A DNA stretch of 64,000 nucleotides from an uncultured Bacteroidia bacterium (GCA_902791865.1 CADAXK010000002.1:310001-374000); one strand, 5' to 3'; shown: positions 52,158-61,545, numbered from the stretch's first letter. The notes: generated by a model from the sequence alone, not told the origin. Translations and numbers: made by a program.

Positions 52158-54616
52158 TGCAGACATTCAAACTACAGGAAGTATCGGAAATTGTTTCCGG
52201 CACGCTCGTCGGAAACGGCGAACTGGAATTCTCAAAAATAGTAACCGACAGCCGTAACATCATAAACCCGTCATCGTGCCTATTCGTGGCTGTAGTCGGC
52301 GAACAGCACGACGGTCACAACTACATCGACGACATCTACCGTTCGGGCGTAAGGACTTTCCTCGTCAGCAAGGACATAGACACTGCCAAATACGCTGGCA
52401 TATCATATGTGAAAGTGGCAAACACACTTGAAGCAATGCAGAAAATCGCCACCTACAAGCGCCTGAGATTCAACATTCCTGTAATCGGCATCACGGGCAG
52501 CAACGGAAAGACAATCGTCAAGGAATGGCTGCATTACCTGCTCAGCCCCTACTTCAACATCACACGAAGCCCAAAGAGCTACAACTCGCAGATTGGCGTT
52601 CCTCTGTCGGTATGGCTACTCGAAAAGGACACCGAACTTGCCATATTCGAAGCTGGCATCTCGCAGCCCGGTGAAATGGAATCGCTCGAAAAGATTATAC
52701 GTCCAACAATCGGCATACTTACCAACATCGGAAGCGCCCACCAGAGCAACTTCGAGTCGCGCGAACAGAAAATTGACGAGAAACTCAAGCTTTTCGAACA
52801 CTGCGATACCATTATATATAATTGCGACGACGAATATGTCCACTCAAAAATCATAAATTCGGGAATCGGCAGAAACAGAATCACTTGGTCGGAAAAAGGA
52901 AACGGCACCATCAACCTGCTCGAAAAGAGTTTCCAGAACGGTAAGAACAACATCATCCTGCAGACCAAGCGCGATACCTACATGATTAACATTCCGTTCG
53001 GCGATGACGGTTCCATTCAGAACTGTATCACCTGCTTCTGCGTGATGTACCTTTTCAACAAGCTCGACAGCCAGACAATTTTCAAGCAGTTCCGCTCGCT
53101 GCCGGGAATAAAGATGCGACTTGAAACCCTCGACGGCATCAACAACAGTATACTGATAAACGACAGCTACAACTCCGATATAAACTCGCTTGAAATTGCA
53201 CTCGACTACCTGAACCAGAAAAAGTCGAACCGCGAATCGCTGGTAATAATGTCGGACATACTGCAAAACAATACCGATGAAGTAAACCTTTACCGTGAAG
53301 TAGCAAAACTTTTGAAAACCAAGCAAGTTGACAAATTTATTGGCATTGGAAAGTCGATTATACACAACAAGAACCTCTTCCCTGCCAACTCGGTATTTTT
53401 CCAGAATACCGACAGCTTCCTAAAAGCCTTCTCGACGCTCGATTTCGACCGCAAGGCAATACTTCTGAAAGGTGCGCGTGTGTTCCAGTTCGAGAAAATT
53501 TCGAAGAAACTACAGAACCAGACTCACGAGAGCGTCATTGAAACCGACCTTAGCCTGATGAAGCAGAACTTGCAGTTCTTCCAGTCGAAACTAGCTCCTG
53601 GCACCAAGCTTACAGTAATGGTAAAAGCTTTCGCATACGGAATAGGTTCGCTCGAAATCGCCAACTTCCTGCAGCGTAACAAGGTTGACTATCTGGCAGT
53701 TGCCATAGCCGACGAAGGCGTAGAACTGCGAAATGCGGGCATCAAGACACCTATCATTGTTATGAATCCGAACATCAATTCGCTGCAGAACATGATAGAA
53801 TACGGTCTTGAACCCGAAATTTATTCGCTGTCACTGCTACGCAAGTTCATAAAGGAACTTAAGCGCAACAACACCCAGCACTTCCCGATTCACATAAAGC
53901 TTGACACAGGAATGCACCGTCTTGGCCTCAACTACGACGACCTAGATGACTTCTGCGCCGAAGCCGTCAGCACCGACTGCATAAAGATAACATCGGTATT
54001 CTCGCATCTTGTCGGCAGTGACGACCCAGCATTGGACTATTTCACCGAAGAGCAAGTAAGTCGTTTCGGCAAGATGTACGACCGCATCTGCGAACTAACA
54101 GGCTCACGCCCAATGCGTCACATTCTCAACAGCGCTGGTATCATCCGCTTCCCGCAGTACGACTTCGAGATGGTACGCCTCGGCATTGGTCTGCACGGAC
54201 TTATGCCACAGATTACCGATGCGCTGACACCAGTAACGACCTTTAAGTCAATCATTTCGCAGATTCATCGCGTTCCTGCTGGCGAAACCGTAAGCTACAA
54301 CCGCAAGGGCAAACTCGACCACGATGCACTAATAGCCACTATTCCAGTCGGTTATGCCGATGGCATTGACCGTCATCTAGGAAACGGCAACTGGTATTTT
54401 ATGGTCAACGGCAAGAAAGCCCCGATAATCGGAAATGTATGCATGGACATGTGCATGATTGACATCACAGGCATCGACGCCGAAGAACGCGACGAAGTTG
54501 TAATTTTCGGCAAGGACAACCCCATCTGCGACATGGCAAAAGTCCTAGACACAATACCTTACGAAATACTTACAAGCATTCCGCACAGAATCAAGAGAAT
54601 ATATTTCGAAGAATAA
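52157..54616 (+). CDS. Fusion of UDP-N-acetylmuramoyl-tripeptide-D-alanyl-D-alanine ligase and alanine racemase
   Basis: 819 residues. The N-terminal ~450 residues are a MurF-like Mur ligase (GITGSNGKTIVKEW at about 110-123, TRSPKSYNSQIGVPLS, NDSYNSDINSLE). The remainder is alanine racemase: LTVMVKAFAYGIGS carries the PLP lysine, HIKLDTGMHRLG follows, and SYNRKGKL...TIPVGYADGIDR holds the second catalytic Tyr region. It joins two successive steps: D-Ala supply and addition of D-Ala-D-Ala to the muramoyl tripeptide. The fusion is known in Bacteroidota. Coupled to tdk (TAATG). Confidence 0.93.
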   Translation: MQTFKLQEVSEIVSGTLVGNGELEFSKIVTDSRNIINPSSCLFVAVVGEQHDGHNYIDDIYRSGVRTFLVSKDIDTAKYAGISYVKVANTLEAMQKIATYKRLRFNIPVIGITGSNGKTIVKEWLHYLLSPYFNITRSPKSYNSQIGVPLSVWLLEKDTELAIFEAGISQPGEMESLEKIIRPTIGILTNIGSAHQSNFESREQKIDEKLKLFEHCDTIIYNCDDEYVHSKIINSGIGRNRITWSEKGNGTINLLEKSFQNGKNNIILQTKRDTYMINIPFGDDGSIQNCITCFCVMYLFNKLDSQTIFKQFRSLPGIKMRLETLDGINNSILINDSYNSDINSLEIALDYLNQKKSNRESLVIMSDILQNNTDEVNLYREVAKLLKTKQVDKFIGIGKSIIHNKNLFPANSVFFQNTDSFLKAFSTLDFDRKAILLKGARVFQFEKISKKLQNQTHESVIETDLSLMKQNLQFFQSKLAPGTKLTVMVKAFAYGIGSLEIANFLQRNKVDYLAVAIADEGVELRNAGIKTPIIVMNPNINSLQNMIEYGLEPEIYSLSLLRKFIKELKRNNTQHFPIHIKLDTGMHRLGLNYDDLDDFCAEAVSTDCIKITSVFSHLVGSDDPALDYFTEEQVSRFGKMYDRICELTGSRPMRHILNSAGIIRFPQYDFEMVRLGIGLHGLMPQITDALTPVTTFKSIISQIHRVPAGETVSYNRKGKLDHDALIATIPVGYADGIDRHLGNGNWYFMVNGKKAPIIGNVCMDMCMIDITGIDAEERDEVVIFGKDNPICDMAKVLDTIPYEILTSIPHRIKRIYFEE

Positions 54617-54660
54617 TGGACAATGGATAATTAACAATGGACAATTGATAATCGATAATC
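54617..54660. repeat. ACAATGGATAATTA word repeat, copy 3
   Basis: TGGACAATGGATAATTAACA begins on the base after the murF-alr stop codon and runs on as degenerate copies (AATTGATAATCGATAATC). Confidence 0.75.
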
Positions 54661-54665
54661 TGTAC

Positions 54666-54714
54666 AGACGCAAAATTTTGCGTCTCAATTGTAAAATCGC
54701 ACCATGGTGCGATT
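54666..54714. repeat. Two adjacent palindromes, AAATTT and CCATGG cores
   Basis: AGACGCAAAATTTTGCGTCT (54666-54685) is identical to the 1297 copy. AATCGCACCATGGTGCGATT (54695-54714) is a perfect 20-mer with a different arm and core. They are 9 bases apart. Confidence 0.9.
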
Positions 54715-54721
54715 CAAAAAA

Positions 54722-54800
54722 AAATGAAACCAGAAACGGCGAAACATAGAAACGTGAAACATAGAAACGGCGATAGCCATAGAAACCAAGAAACTTATAT
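54722..54800. repeat. GAAAC word repeat
   Basis: Words GAAACCAGAAACGGCGAAAC and ATAGAAACGTGAAACATAG are repeated up to the next start. The same words occur at 62855-62880 before the enoyl-CoA hydratase-like gene. Confidence 0.6.
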
Positions 54801-54803
54801 ACA

Positions 54804-56255
54804 ATGAACATCGAACAAATCTTAACCCAAAGATACACAGAGTTCTACAAGACAGAACCAACAAAGGTTGAAGCAATAACCAAAGCTGGATCAAACAGAA
54901 GCTATTACAGATTTTACGATAAAAACGGAGAAACCGTACTCGGAGTTTACAGCAACAACATTCCCGAGACAAAGACATTCCTGTACTACAGCGTAATTTT
55001 CAGCAATCTAAATCTCAATACGCCAAAGATTTACCATGTAAGCGAGGATACTCTCACCTACTTCATTGAGGATTTTGGAGACGATTTGTTGCTGAAGGTC
55101 GTTGAAAGCGAATACAAGCAATGCGGCAAGTTTACAGACCGTCTGGATGATCTTTACCGCAAGAGTATCAGCGCATTAGTAAAACTACAGATTGCTGCTG
55201 GCAAAGCCATTGATTTCAGTTTGGCTTACTCCATTTCGGAATTCAACAGCCAAAGCATTCTGTTCGACCTCAACTACTTCAAGTACTATTTTCTGAACCG
55301 ACTAGACATCCCTTACGATGAGAAACTCCTTCAGGATGACTTCGATGCACTTGCATCACATCTTGCCGAAAACGGAACCAAAGCATTCATGTTCCGCGAC
55401 TTTCAGGCACGAAACATACTCGTAAAGGATGAGCAGGTTTACTTTATTGACTATCAAGGCGGACGCAAAGGTGCAATTCAGTACGACATGGCATCGCTAC
55501 TATGGCAGGCAAAGGCTAAAATTCCGAACGACAAGAAACTGGAACTGCTAAAATTCTACATCAACGAGGTTGCCAAGAATACCGAAATAGACAAGACTGT
55601 TTTTGAACGCGAATTTTGGTTCTACCTGTATGTGCGTATTCTCCAAACACTTGGCGCATACGGAAATCGAGGTCTAATTGAAAAGAAACGCCACTTCATC
55701 GAGAGCATACCGTTTGCCATCGACAACCTGAAGGAACTGAACGAAAACCATCCTATACTTGGCGAATACAAGGAACTCGGCAGAATTATATCCGAAGTGG
55801 TTAAATGCAAAAAAAAGTTCGAATATGTAAAATACAACGAACTAACAATCAATGTAATGAGTTTCGGTTACAAGAACGGGCTTCCAGAAGATAAGACAGA
55901 AAATGGCGGAGGTTTCATCTTCGACTGCCGAGGAAATCACAATCCGGGACGCTACGAGGAATACAAAAAAATAACCGGTCTAGACCAGCCAGTAATCGAC
56001 TTTTTCAAGCAACATGGCGATATTGATGTATTCATTGAGAACATAAAGGCTGTAATTTCGCCAACCATAGAGAATTACATTAGCCGAGATTTCACCAGTC
56101 TGATGATTTGCTTTGGTTGTACAGGCGGTCAGCACCGAAGCGTATATTCAGCCGAAAACATAGCAAAGTTCATACACGAAAAGTACGGAGTTAAAGTAAT
56201 CCTGAAACACAGGGAATTAGGCATTGAAAGAACGATGGAAGGCAAAAAGGCTTGA
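54804..56255 (+). CDS. AmgK-like sugar kinase fused to a RapZ C-terminal domain
   Basis: 483 residues. The first ~330 have the aminoglycoside-phosphotransferase fold: AGSNRSYYRFY (nucleotide loop), LTYFIEDFGDDLL, and the catalytic MFRDFQARNILVKDEQVYFIDYQGGRKG with Asp, as in AmgK, which phosphorylates anomeric MurNAc/GlcNAc. The last ~145 residues match the RapZ C-terminal domain (NVMSFGYKNGLPED...FDCRGNHNPGRYEEYKKITGLDQPVIDF, CFGCTGGQHRSVYSAENIAKFI), which in RapZ senses glucosamine-6-phosphate. The join suggests a cell-wall sugar kinase with a built-in metabolite sensor. A MurU-type partner is not adjacent. Confidence 0.85.
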   Translation: MNIEQILTQRYTEFYKTEPTKVEAITKAGSNRSYYRFYDKNGETVLGVYSNNIPETKTFLYYSVIFSNLNLNTPKIYHVSEDTLTYFIEDFGDDLLLKVVESEYKQCGKFTDRLDDLYRKSISALVKLQIAAGKAIDFSLAYSISEFNSQSILFDLNYFKYYFLNRLDIPYDEKLLQDDFDALASHLAENGTKAFMFRDFQARNILVKDEQVYFIDYQGGRKGAIQYDMASLLWQAKAKIPNDKKLELLKFYINEVAKNTEIDKTVFEREFWFYLYVRILQTLGAYGNRGLIEKKRHFIESIPFAIDNLKELNENHPILGEYKELGRIISEVVKCKKKFEYVKYNELTINVMSFGYKNGLPEDKTENGGGFIFDCRGNHNPGRYEEYKKITGLDQPVIDFFKQHGDIDVFIENIKAVISPTIENYISRDFTSLMICFGCTGGQHRSVYSAENIAKFIHEKYGVKVILKHRELGIERTMEGKKA

Positions 56256-56342
56256 AGGCTAGCAGGCTAAAAGTCTTCAAATCCTCTAATTATCAAATCA
56301 TCAAATTATTTAATTTTGCATCAAAATTTCAAACAAACGAAT

Positions 56343-56987
56343 ATGAAGAAAATCGCAGTTATACTTTCAGGATGTGGAAGCCGTGATGGCAGCGAAATCC
56401 ACGAAGCTACATTGTCATTGCTGGCAATCGACATGAATGGTCTTAAATACCAATGCTTTGCACCGAACAAGAATCAAACTGAGGTTGTAAACCACTTCAC
56501 GCAGGCACAAGATTCTGAAAAAAGGAACATGCTTGTCGAAGGAGCACGCATAGCACGAGGCAACATAAAGCCTATTAATGAAATTAATATTGCAGACTTC
56601 GATGCGCTGTGGATTCCTGGCGGACTTGGCGCAGCAAAGAATCTCTGTTCCTACTTCTACGATGGCGCCAACATGAAGGTTGATTCCGATGTGGAATCCG
56701 CAATAAAGGCATTCAACAAGGCTGGCAAACCAATAGTTGCACTCTGCATAGCACCTGTAATTGTTGCAAAAGTTCTTGGAGCAAATGTTACTTCAGGCAA
56801 GGACAAAGGTACTGCCATGAACATTGAAGCTATGGGCGGTAAAAATACCGTATGCAACTATGATGAAATTGCCTACGATGCCGAAAAACGCGTAATAACA
56901 GCACCTTGCTATATGCTCGATGCATCTATTTCGCAGATTTGGATGGGAATAAAGAAAGCCGCCGACAAGCTCGTTGAACTGATCTAA
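56343..56987 (+). CDS. elbB: ElbB-like glyoxalase of the DJ-1/PfpI superfamily
   Basis: 214 residues from MKKIAVILSGCGSRDGSEIHE (ATG at 56343; the frame opens 27 bases earlier). The class I glutamine amidotransferase-like fold is shown by DALWIPGGLGAAKNLC and IVALCIAPVIVAK, with the nucleophile Cys in ALCIAP, as in ElbB. ElbB proteins are linked to isoprenoid production by genetics and to glyoxalase-like chemistry by structure. A -7 box TAATTTTG lies at 56311-56318. Adjacent MATE gene begins one base after the stop. Confidence 0.88.
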   Translation: MKKIAVILSGCGSRDGSEIHEATLSLLAIDMNGLKYQCFAPNKNQTEVVNHFTQAQDSEKRNMLVEGARIARGNIKPINEINIADFDALWIPGGLGAAKNLCSYFYDGANMKVDSDVESAIKAFNKAGKPIVALCIAPVIVAKVLGANVTSGKDKGTAMNIEAMGGKNTVCNYDEIAYDAEKRVITAPCYMLDASISQIWMGIKKAADKLVELI

Positions 56988-56988
56988 G

Positions 56989-58284
56989 GTGAACAAGGAA
57001 ATCCTCAGGCTCGCCCTGCCAAACATAATAACCAACATCACCGTTCCTTTGCTCGGAATGGTAGATTTGGCTATTGTCGGTCACATTGGCAACGAAACCT
57101 ACATAGGCGCTATTGCTCTCGGAACTGCACTTTTCAACCTGATATACTGGAACTTCGGTTTCTTGCGCATGGGCACAAGCGGACTTGCCGCACAAGCATA
57201 CGGTGCAGGAGACAAGGACGAAGCCATGAAGATTCTTGTGCGCGGGCTAACAATAGCACTTTGTGCCGCCGCAATACTAATCGCCTTGCAATATCCTATT
57301 GCAAAACTTTCGGGACTAATCCTAAACTGCAGTGACGAAACACTAAATCTCACACTTTCATACTTTTATGTACGAATCTGGGCGGCACCTGCAACGCTTG
57401 GTCTATACGCACTGAAGGGCTGGTTCATTGGAATGCAAAACTCAAAGTCACCAATGACGGTTGCCATTGTGCTGAATATTGTCAACATAATTGCCAGCCT
57501 CGTTTTCGTCATTTGGCTGAAAATGGATATTGTGGGCGTAGCACTCGGAACTGTTATTGCACAATATTCAGGGCTTGCATTGGCTATAATCTTGTGGTTC
57601 AAGCACTACGGCAACATGCGTCATCTCATAGACATTCGCGGAAGCCTGCACAAAGCCGAAATGAAACGCTTTTTCAAGCTCAACGGTGACATATTCCTGC
57701 GAACATTGTGCCTCTGCGCAGTATTTACCTTCATTCCTGCCATTTCTGCCAACATGGGAGACCTTACACTTGCCGCCAACACACTGATAATGCAATTGTT
57801 CACACTATTTTCGTACATCCTCGACGGATTTGCATACGCAGGCGAATCGCTTGTAGGAAAATACATTGGAGCAAAAAAAAGCGAACCACTGAAAAAAGCA
57901 ATCCGATATTTAGTTTATTGGGGACTGATATTCACGGCATTATTTACAATACTATACTTTTTCTGGAGCGAAGACATATACTACATACTCACAAGCGACA
58001 GCAATGTCGTTGGCGAAGCCATGATTTTCAACAGATGGACACTGCTAATACCGCTATGCGGATTCTCGGCATTCCTCTTCGATGGCATTTACATTGGTGC
58101 AACAGCCGCGAAATCAATGCGAAACATAATGTTCGTAGCCACATCGGTATTTTTTGCAGGATATTTCATTTTGCAACCAATTTTCGGCAACGATGGACTT
58201 TGGGTTGCCTTCCTCCTATTCCTTGTTTTCCGTGGCGGACTGATGTGGATAAGATATAAAAAGAATGTCGTTGGACGATGCTAA
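56989..58284 (+). CDS. MATE-family multidrug/metabolite exporter (DinF-like)
   Basis: 431 residues with about twelve membrane helices. The MATE pattern NIITNITVPLLGMVDLAIVGHIG at the N-terminus and the repeated half (LNGDIFLRTLCLCAVFTFIPAISANMGDLTLAANTLIMQLF) are diagnostic. It exchanges drugs or metabolites for protons or sodium. The start is GTG at 56989, one base after the elbB stop, so the two form an operon. GTG is chosen because no ATG precedes the first helix. The substrate is unknown. Confidence 0.87.
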   Translation: MNKEILRLALPNIITNITVPLLGMVDLAIVGHIGNETYIGAIALGTALFNLIYWNFGFLRMGTSGLAAQAYGAGDKDEAMKILVRGLTIALCAAAILIALQYPIAKLSGLILNCSDETLNLTLSYFYVRIWAAPATLGLYALKGWFIGMQNSKSPMTVAIVLNIVNIIASLVFVIWLKMDIVGVALGTVIAQYSGLALAIILWFKHYGNMRHLIDIRGSLHKAEMKRFFKLNGDIFLRTLCLCAVFTFIPAISANMGDLTLAANTLIMQLFTLFSYILDGFAYAGESLVGKYIGAKKSEPLKKAIRYLVYWGLIFTALFTILYFFWSEDIYYILTSDSNVVGEAMIFNRWTLLIPLCGFSAFLFDGIYIGATAAKSMRNIMFVATSVFFAGYFILQPIFGNDGLWVAFLLFLVFRGGLMWIRYKKNVVGRC

Positions 58285-58349
58285 ATCAGCTTTTGCCATT
58301 GAAAACTTGCCCCCCAAAAAAGGCGCAACGATGTTAAATGGGCGTCGGC

Positions 58350-58385
58350 TTCTGTAAAGACGTGCCATGGCGCGTCTCTACAGAA
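58350..58385. repeat. 36-base palindrome, CCATGG core
   Basis: Arms TTCTGTAAAGACG and CGTCTCTACAGAA (one G-U pair in the RNA) around TGCCATGGCG. It is the closest relative of the 1122 copy and lies in a convergent intergenic region where it may terminate the MATE gene. Confidence 0.85.
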
Positions 58386-58410
58386 ACGCCGCAGGCATAA
58401 TCTATTCGAT

Positions 58411-58470
58411 TGTACAGACATCGATTGTACAGACATCGATTGTACAGACGCAAGATTTTGCGTCTGTACA
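58411..58470. repeat. Palindrome with tandemly amplified left arm
   Basis: The 15-base unit TGTACAGACATCGAT is repeated at 58411-58425 and 58426-58440 and then runs into a complete copy of the family: TGTACAGACGCAA and TTGCGTCTGTACA as arms at 58441-58470 with one mismatch at the centre. Two extra left arms therefore precede one intact palindrome. Confidence 0.85.
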
Positions 58471-58502
58471 TAAACGTGCGCAGATAATCGAATCGTTGAA
58501 CC

Positions 58503-59552
58503 TTAAACTTTTAACTTTTTCCAGTGGCACTCCATAATCTCGCCGCAATCTGATGTATGCAAATGCATTGCTCCACCCAGACAATTCTTATACTCGCTGC
58601 AACTCGCACAAATGCCACATTTCATCCAGTCCCTGTTGCGGAAAAGCTCAAACTTGTTGTCCCACACATCAAGAAAATCATCGGTATAGATGTTTCCCTG
58701 CGCAAAGCGCCTATCGATGTTAGGACAAGCGGAAATTGAACCATCGGCAAGCACCGAGCCTATGTTTATGCCGGCACGACAGAAATAATGCCAGTCGCGA
58801 ACCTTGCGGTCGTACTTTCCAAGATAAGCCTCGCAACTGAACTTTGCATCAATCCTACCCTCCTTGCGCGTGGCAACTATAAAGTCCATAAGTTGCTTCA
58901 GCTGAGAGCCGTCGAGCCTCAAGCCATCGTCCATAGCCGCCCTGCCAATCGGCGCAATGGTGAAAAAACGCCACGCCTTCACCTTGTGTTCAATCAGCAT
59001 CTGCTTCATTTCGCCCAACTGACTTAAATTCATCGGGCTTACACAAGTTACAATGTCGTAAGTCGGCAAGTTTTTCTCGTTGGCAATCAAGTCGATGGCG
59101 TTTATTGCACGGTCAAAGCTACCAGTGCGCTTGCGGAAAGCATCATGGGTTTCGCGCAAACCATCGAGACTGACCGTTATGCTGCACATTCCTGCCGACA
59201 TAAGCCGGCAATGCATAGCCGAATCGTAGGCAAAACCATTAGTGACAATGCTCCACGGGAATCCATGTCGGCGCAACTCGCGTCCACAATCGGCAAGGTC
59301 GGGACGGACAAGCGGTTCTCCGCCGGTAATTACAACGAACACCGAATTTCGCGGATAGCGTTTCTCCAATGGCAAAATCGCCTTCAGAAAATCCTCGAAC
59401 GGCATATCCATCAATGCCGACGAAGCAGTACAATCCGAACCGCAATGCCTGCAATTCAGGTTGCAACGCTGAGTACATTCCCAGAAAAGGTAGTTTAGTT
59501 CGTGAAGCTGGGTTTCCTTCTTGCGGAAATAGTTATGAAATGCCTGAAGCAT
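58503..59552 (-). CDS. Radical SAM protein of the rSAM/lipoprotein system (SPASM type)
   Basis: 349 residues. The radical SAM cluster motif CNLNCRHC (Cys 30, 34, 37) is preceded by one more Cys. TGGEPLVRPDL and the SAM-contact region IVTNGF follow. The C-terminal part carries the SPASM-like Cys set: DWHYFCRAG, SACPN and CGICASCSEYKNC...GEIMEC. It should bind two or more Fe-S clusters and modify a peptide or protein. It lies 3 bases downstream of a small lipoprotein gene. The pairing matches the rSAM/lipoprotein families known as TIGR04133/TIGR04134. The modification is unknown. Confidence 0.85.
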   Translation of the reverse strand: MLQAFHNYFRKKETQLHELNYLFWECTQRCNLNCRHCGSDCTASSALMDMPFEDFLKAILPLEKRYPRNSVFVVITGGEPLVRPDLADCGRELRRHGFPWSIVTNGFAYDSAMHCRLMSAGMCSITVSLDGLRETHDAFRKRTGSFDRAINAIDLIANEKNLPTYDIVTCVSPMNLSQLGEMKQMLIEHKVKAWRFFTIAPIGRAAMDDGLRLDGSQLKQLMDFIVATRKEGRIDAKFSCEAYLGKYDRKVRDWHYFCRAGINIGSVLADGSISACPNIDRRFAQGNIYTDDFLDVWDNKFELFRNRDWMKCGICASCSEYKNCLGGAMHLHTSDCGEIMECHWKKLKV

Positions 59553-59555
59553 AGG

Positions 59556-59942
59556 CTATTTTGCGGCAAGCGAGATGTTAATGTCGGAAAAGTTGGAATC
59601 AATTAGCGTGTCGAGCGGTGCGTAACGGTCCAAGGAATCCGAGAAATTAAGGTTGTAGCCATCTTCGCTATCACCATAGACCATAAATGACAAGCTGAAC
59701 TGCCCGTTTTCGTCGGAAACTGCAACTTCATCGGATATGTCGGCAGAGACATAAATTCCCGACAGAGGCTGAGCCGAAGCACTGTCGGTAACCACGCCCG
59801 ACATCTTCATCTCATAACTGAAGCTCTCTTCGTTGCGATAGTTTGGTGTGCCGTAGCAAGCCTGCATAATGAACACCACCGAAGTAAAAGCCGAAGCCTG
59901 CAACAGACCGCGCAACCATTTGTATGTCTTATTTTTAGCCAT
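59556..59942 (-). CDS. Radical SAM-associated putative lipoprotein
   Basis: 128 residues from ATG at 59942; an in-frame ATG at 59954 falls in the predicted -7 box. A positively charged N-terminus, hydrophobic stretch and VVFIMQACYG make an unusual lipobox with the Cys at about 33. The mature part has CarboxypepD_reg-like strands (MSGVVTDSASAQPLSGIYV...VSDENGQFSLSF). It fits the small lipoproteins (TIGR04134) encoded beside a radical SAM enzyme in Bacteroidota and may be its substrate. A -7 box TATATTTG reads 59959 to 59952, so the leader would be very short. Confidence 0.75.
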   Translation of the reverse strand: MAKNKTYKWLRGLLQASAFTSVVFIMQACYGTPNYRNEESFSYEMKMSGVVTDSASAQPLSGIYVSADISDEVAVSDENGQFSLSFMVYGDSEDGYNLNFSDSLDRYAPLDTLIDSNFSDINISLAAK

Positions 59943-60300
59943 AACTATTTGCAAATATATTATTTGGCAAATTTAATAAGAATCGGAAAAATCTCCAACA
60001 AAATTTTGAGAACTCCGTTTTCGTCAATTATATCTACAAAAAAACTGCCCGGAATTTCCGAGCAAATCCTTATCATAAAGCACTAATAATAACTCTGTTA
60101 CCGCATTGATTTTTGATTTTTCAGCCATTTATAGATTTTTACATTAAACATCTGATTTTTAACCATATATAAAATTTCAATTTGCAGATAACAAAAACAA
60201 ACAACGCCTTGCATTATTCTGCAAAATGATTTACCTTTGCAGTCGCCAAAAGAAATGGCATTATTGTAAATTGTTTTTCAAAAATTAGATTGTAAAATAT
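59943..60300. other. Divergent intergenic region with the kamA promoter
   Basis: No gene is seen. It is AT-rich between divergent genes. A good promoter for kamA lies at 60209-60239: TTG, 20 bases, TACCTTTG. The 5' leader of about 55 bases has no recognised riboswitch. Confidence 0.6.
60209..60239 (+). promoter_or_regulatory. Promoter of kamA
   Basis: TTG (60209-60211), 20 bases, TACCTTTG (60232-60239). Confidence 0.65.
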
Positions 60301-61545
60301 ATGGCAAGCAGAAGAAAAGAAATGTTTCCGAATGTTACCGATGCAGAATGGAACGACTGGAAATGGCAAGTAAGAAACAGAATCGAGACTCTCGAACAAC
60401 TGAAAAAATATGTGAAGCTGACTCCAGAAGAGGAAGAAGGCGTTGCAAAGTCACTGAAGACCCTCCGTATGGCTATCACTCCGTACTACCTGAGCCTCAT
60501 TAACCCCGACGACCCGAACGACCCTGTCCGCAAGCAGGCTATACCTACCGCCGCTGAACTTCACCAGTCGGCAGCCGATTTGCTCGACCCGCTTCACGAA
60601 GACGAGGATTCGCCAGTTCCTGGACTTACCCACCGTTACCCCGACAGAGTTCTGTTCCTCATCACCGACATGTGCTCGATGTACTGCCGCCACTGCACAC
60701 GCCGCAGATTCGCAGGTCAGCACGACTGCCAGTCGCCATCGGAACGCATACAGGCAGCTATCGACTATGTTGCACGCACTCCGCAGGTTCGCGATGTCCT
60801 CCTTTCAGGCGGCGACGCTCTTATGGTCGATGACGCTATGCTCGAATCTATCATCCAGAGACTCAGAGCAATACCTCACGTAGAAATCATCCGTATCGGT
60901 TCAAGAACTCCAGTTGTATGCCCGCAGCGTATAACCGACAGCCTCTGCGAAATGCTCAAAAAGTACCACCCGATATGGTTAAATACTCACTTCAACCACC
61001 CGAACGAAGTTACCGAAGAATCGGCAGCAGCTTGCGCTCGTCTTGCTAACGCTGGTGTTCCTTTAGGCAACCAGTCGGTATTGCTCCGTGGCATCAACGA
61101 CAATGTTGATATTATGAAGAAGTTGGTTCACAAGCTCGTTATGATGAGAGTTCGTCCGTACTACATCTACCAGTGCGACCTCTCCATGGGTCTCGAACAT
61201 TTCCGCACCCCAGTTTCAAAGGGTATCGAAATCATTGAAGGTCTTCGCGGACACACATCGGGCTACGCAGTTCCTACATTTGTAGTTGACGCTCCCGGTG
61301 GTGGCGGAAAGATTCCTGTAATGCCTAACTACTTGATTTCGGAAAGCCCGACAAAGGTTATCCTCCGCAACTACGAAGGCGTTATCACAACCTACTCACA
61401 GCCAACCGATTATGTTGACAACCAAACTCCTGCAAGCGAGGAATCGAAGATTAAGCCCGAAGGCGTTCTCCGTCTGATGAAGGGCGAACAGATGGCTCTC
61501 GAACCAAGCAACCTCGCTCGTAAGGAACGTCACGTAAAGAAATAA
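60301..61545 (+). CDS. kamA: L-lysine 2,3-aminomutase
   Basis: 414 residues, normal for KamA. The radical SAM motif CSMYCRHC (Cys 125, 129, 132), the lysine-binding [18 protein letters not shown] and RGHTSG regions, and [17 protein letters not shown] with the PLP lysine are all present. It converts L-lysine to L-beta-lysine as the first step of anaerobic lysine fermentation, or for osmoprotectant synthesis. The other lysine-fermentation genes (kamD/kamE, kdd, kce) are not in the window. It has its own promoter and terminator. Confidence 0.95.
   Translation: MASRRKEMFPNVTDAEWNDWKWQVRNRIETLEQLKKYVKLTPEEEEGVAKSLKTLRMAITPYYLSLINPDDPNDPVRKQAIPTAAELHQSAADLLDPLHEDEDSPVPGLTHRYPDRVLFLITDMCSMYCRHCTRRRFAGQHDCQSPSERIQAAIDYVARTPQVRDVLLSGGDALMVDDAMLESIIQRLRAIPHVEIIRIGSRTPVVCPQRITDSLCEMLKKYHPIWLNTHFNHPNEVTEESAAACARLANAGVPLGNQSVLLRGINDNVDIMKKLVHKLVMMRVRPYYIYQCDLSMGLEHFRTPVSKGIEIIEGLRGHTSGYAVPTFVVDAPGGGGKIPVMPNYLISESPTKVILRNYEGVITTYSQPTDYVDNQTPASEESKIKPEGVLRLMKGEQMALEPSNLARKERHVKK

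Noticed and set aside
60240..60300. Lysine riboswitch before kamA
   Set aside because: The leader of about 55 bases is too short and shows no conserved lysine-aptamer core.
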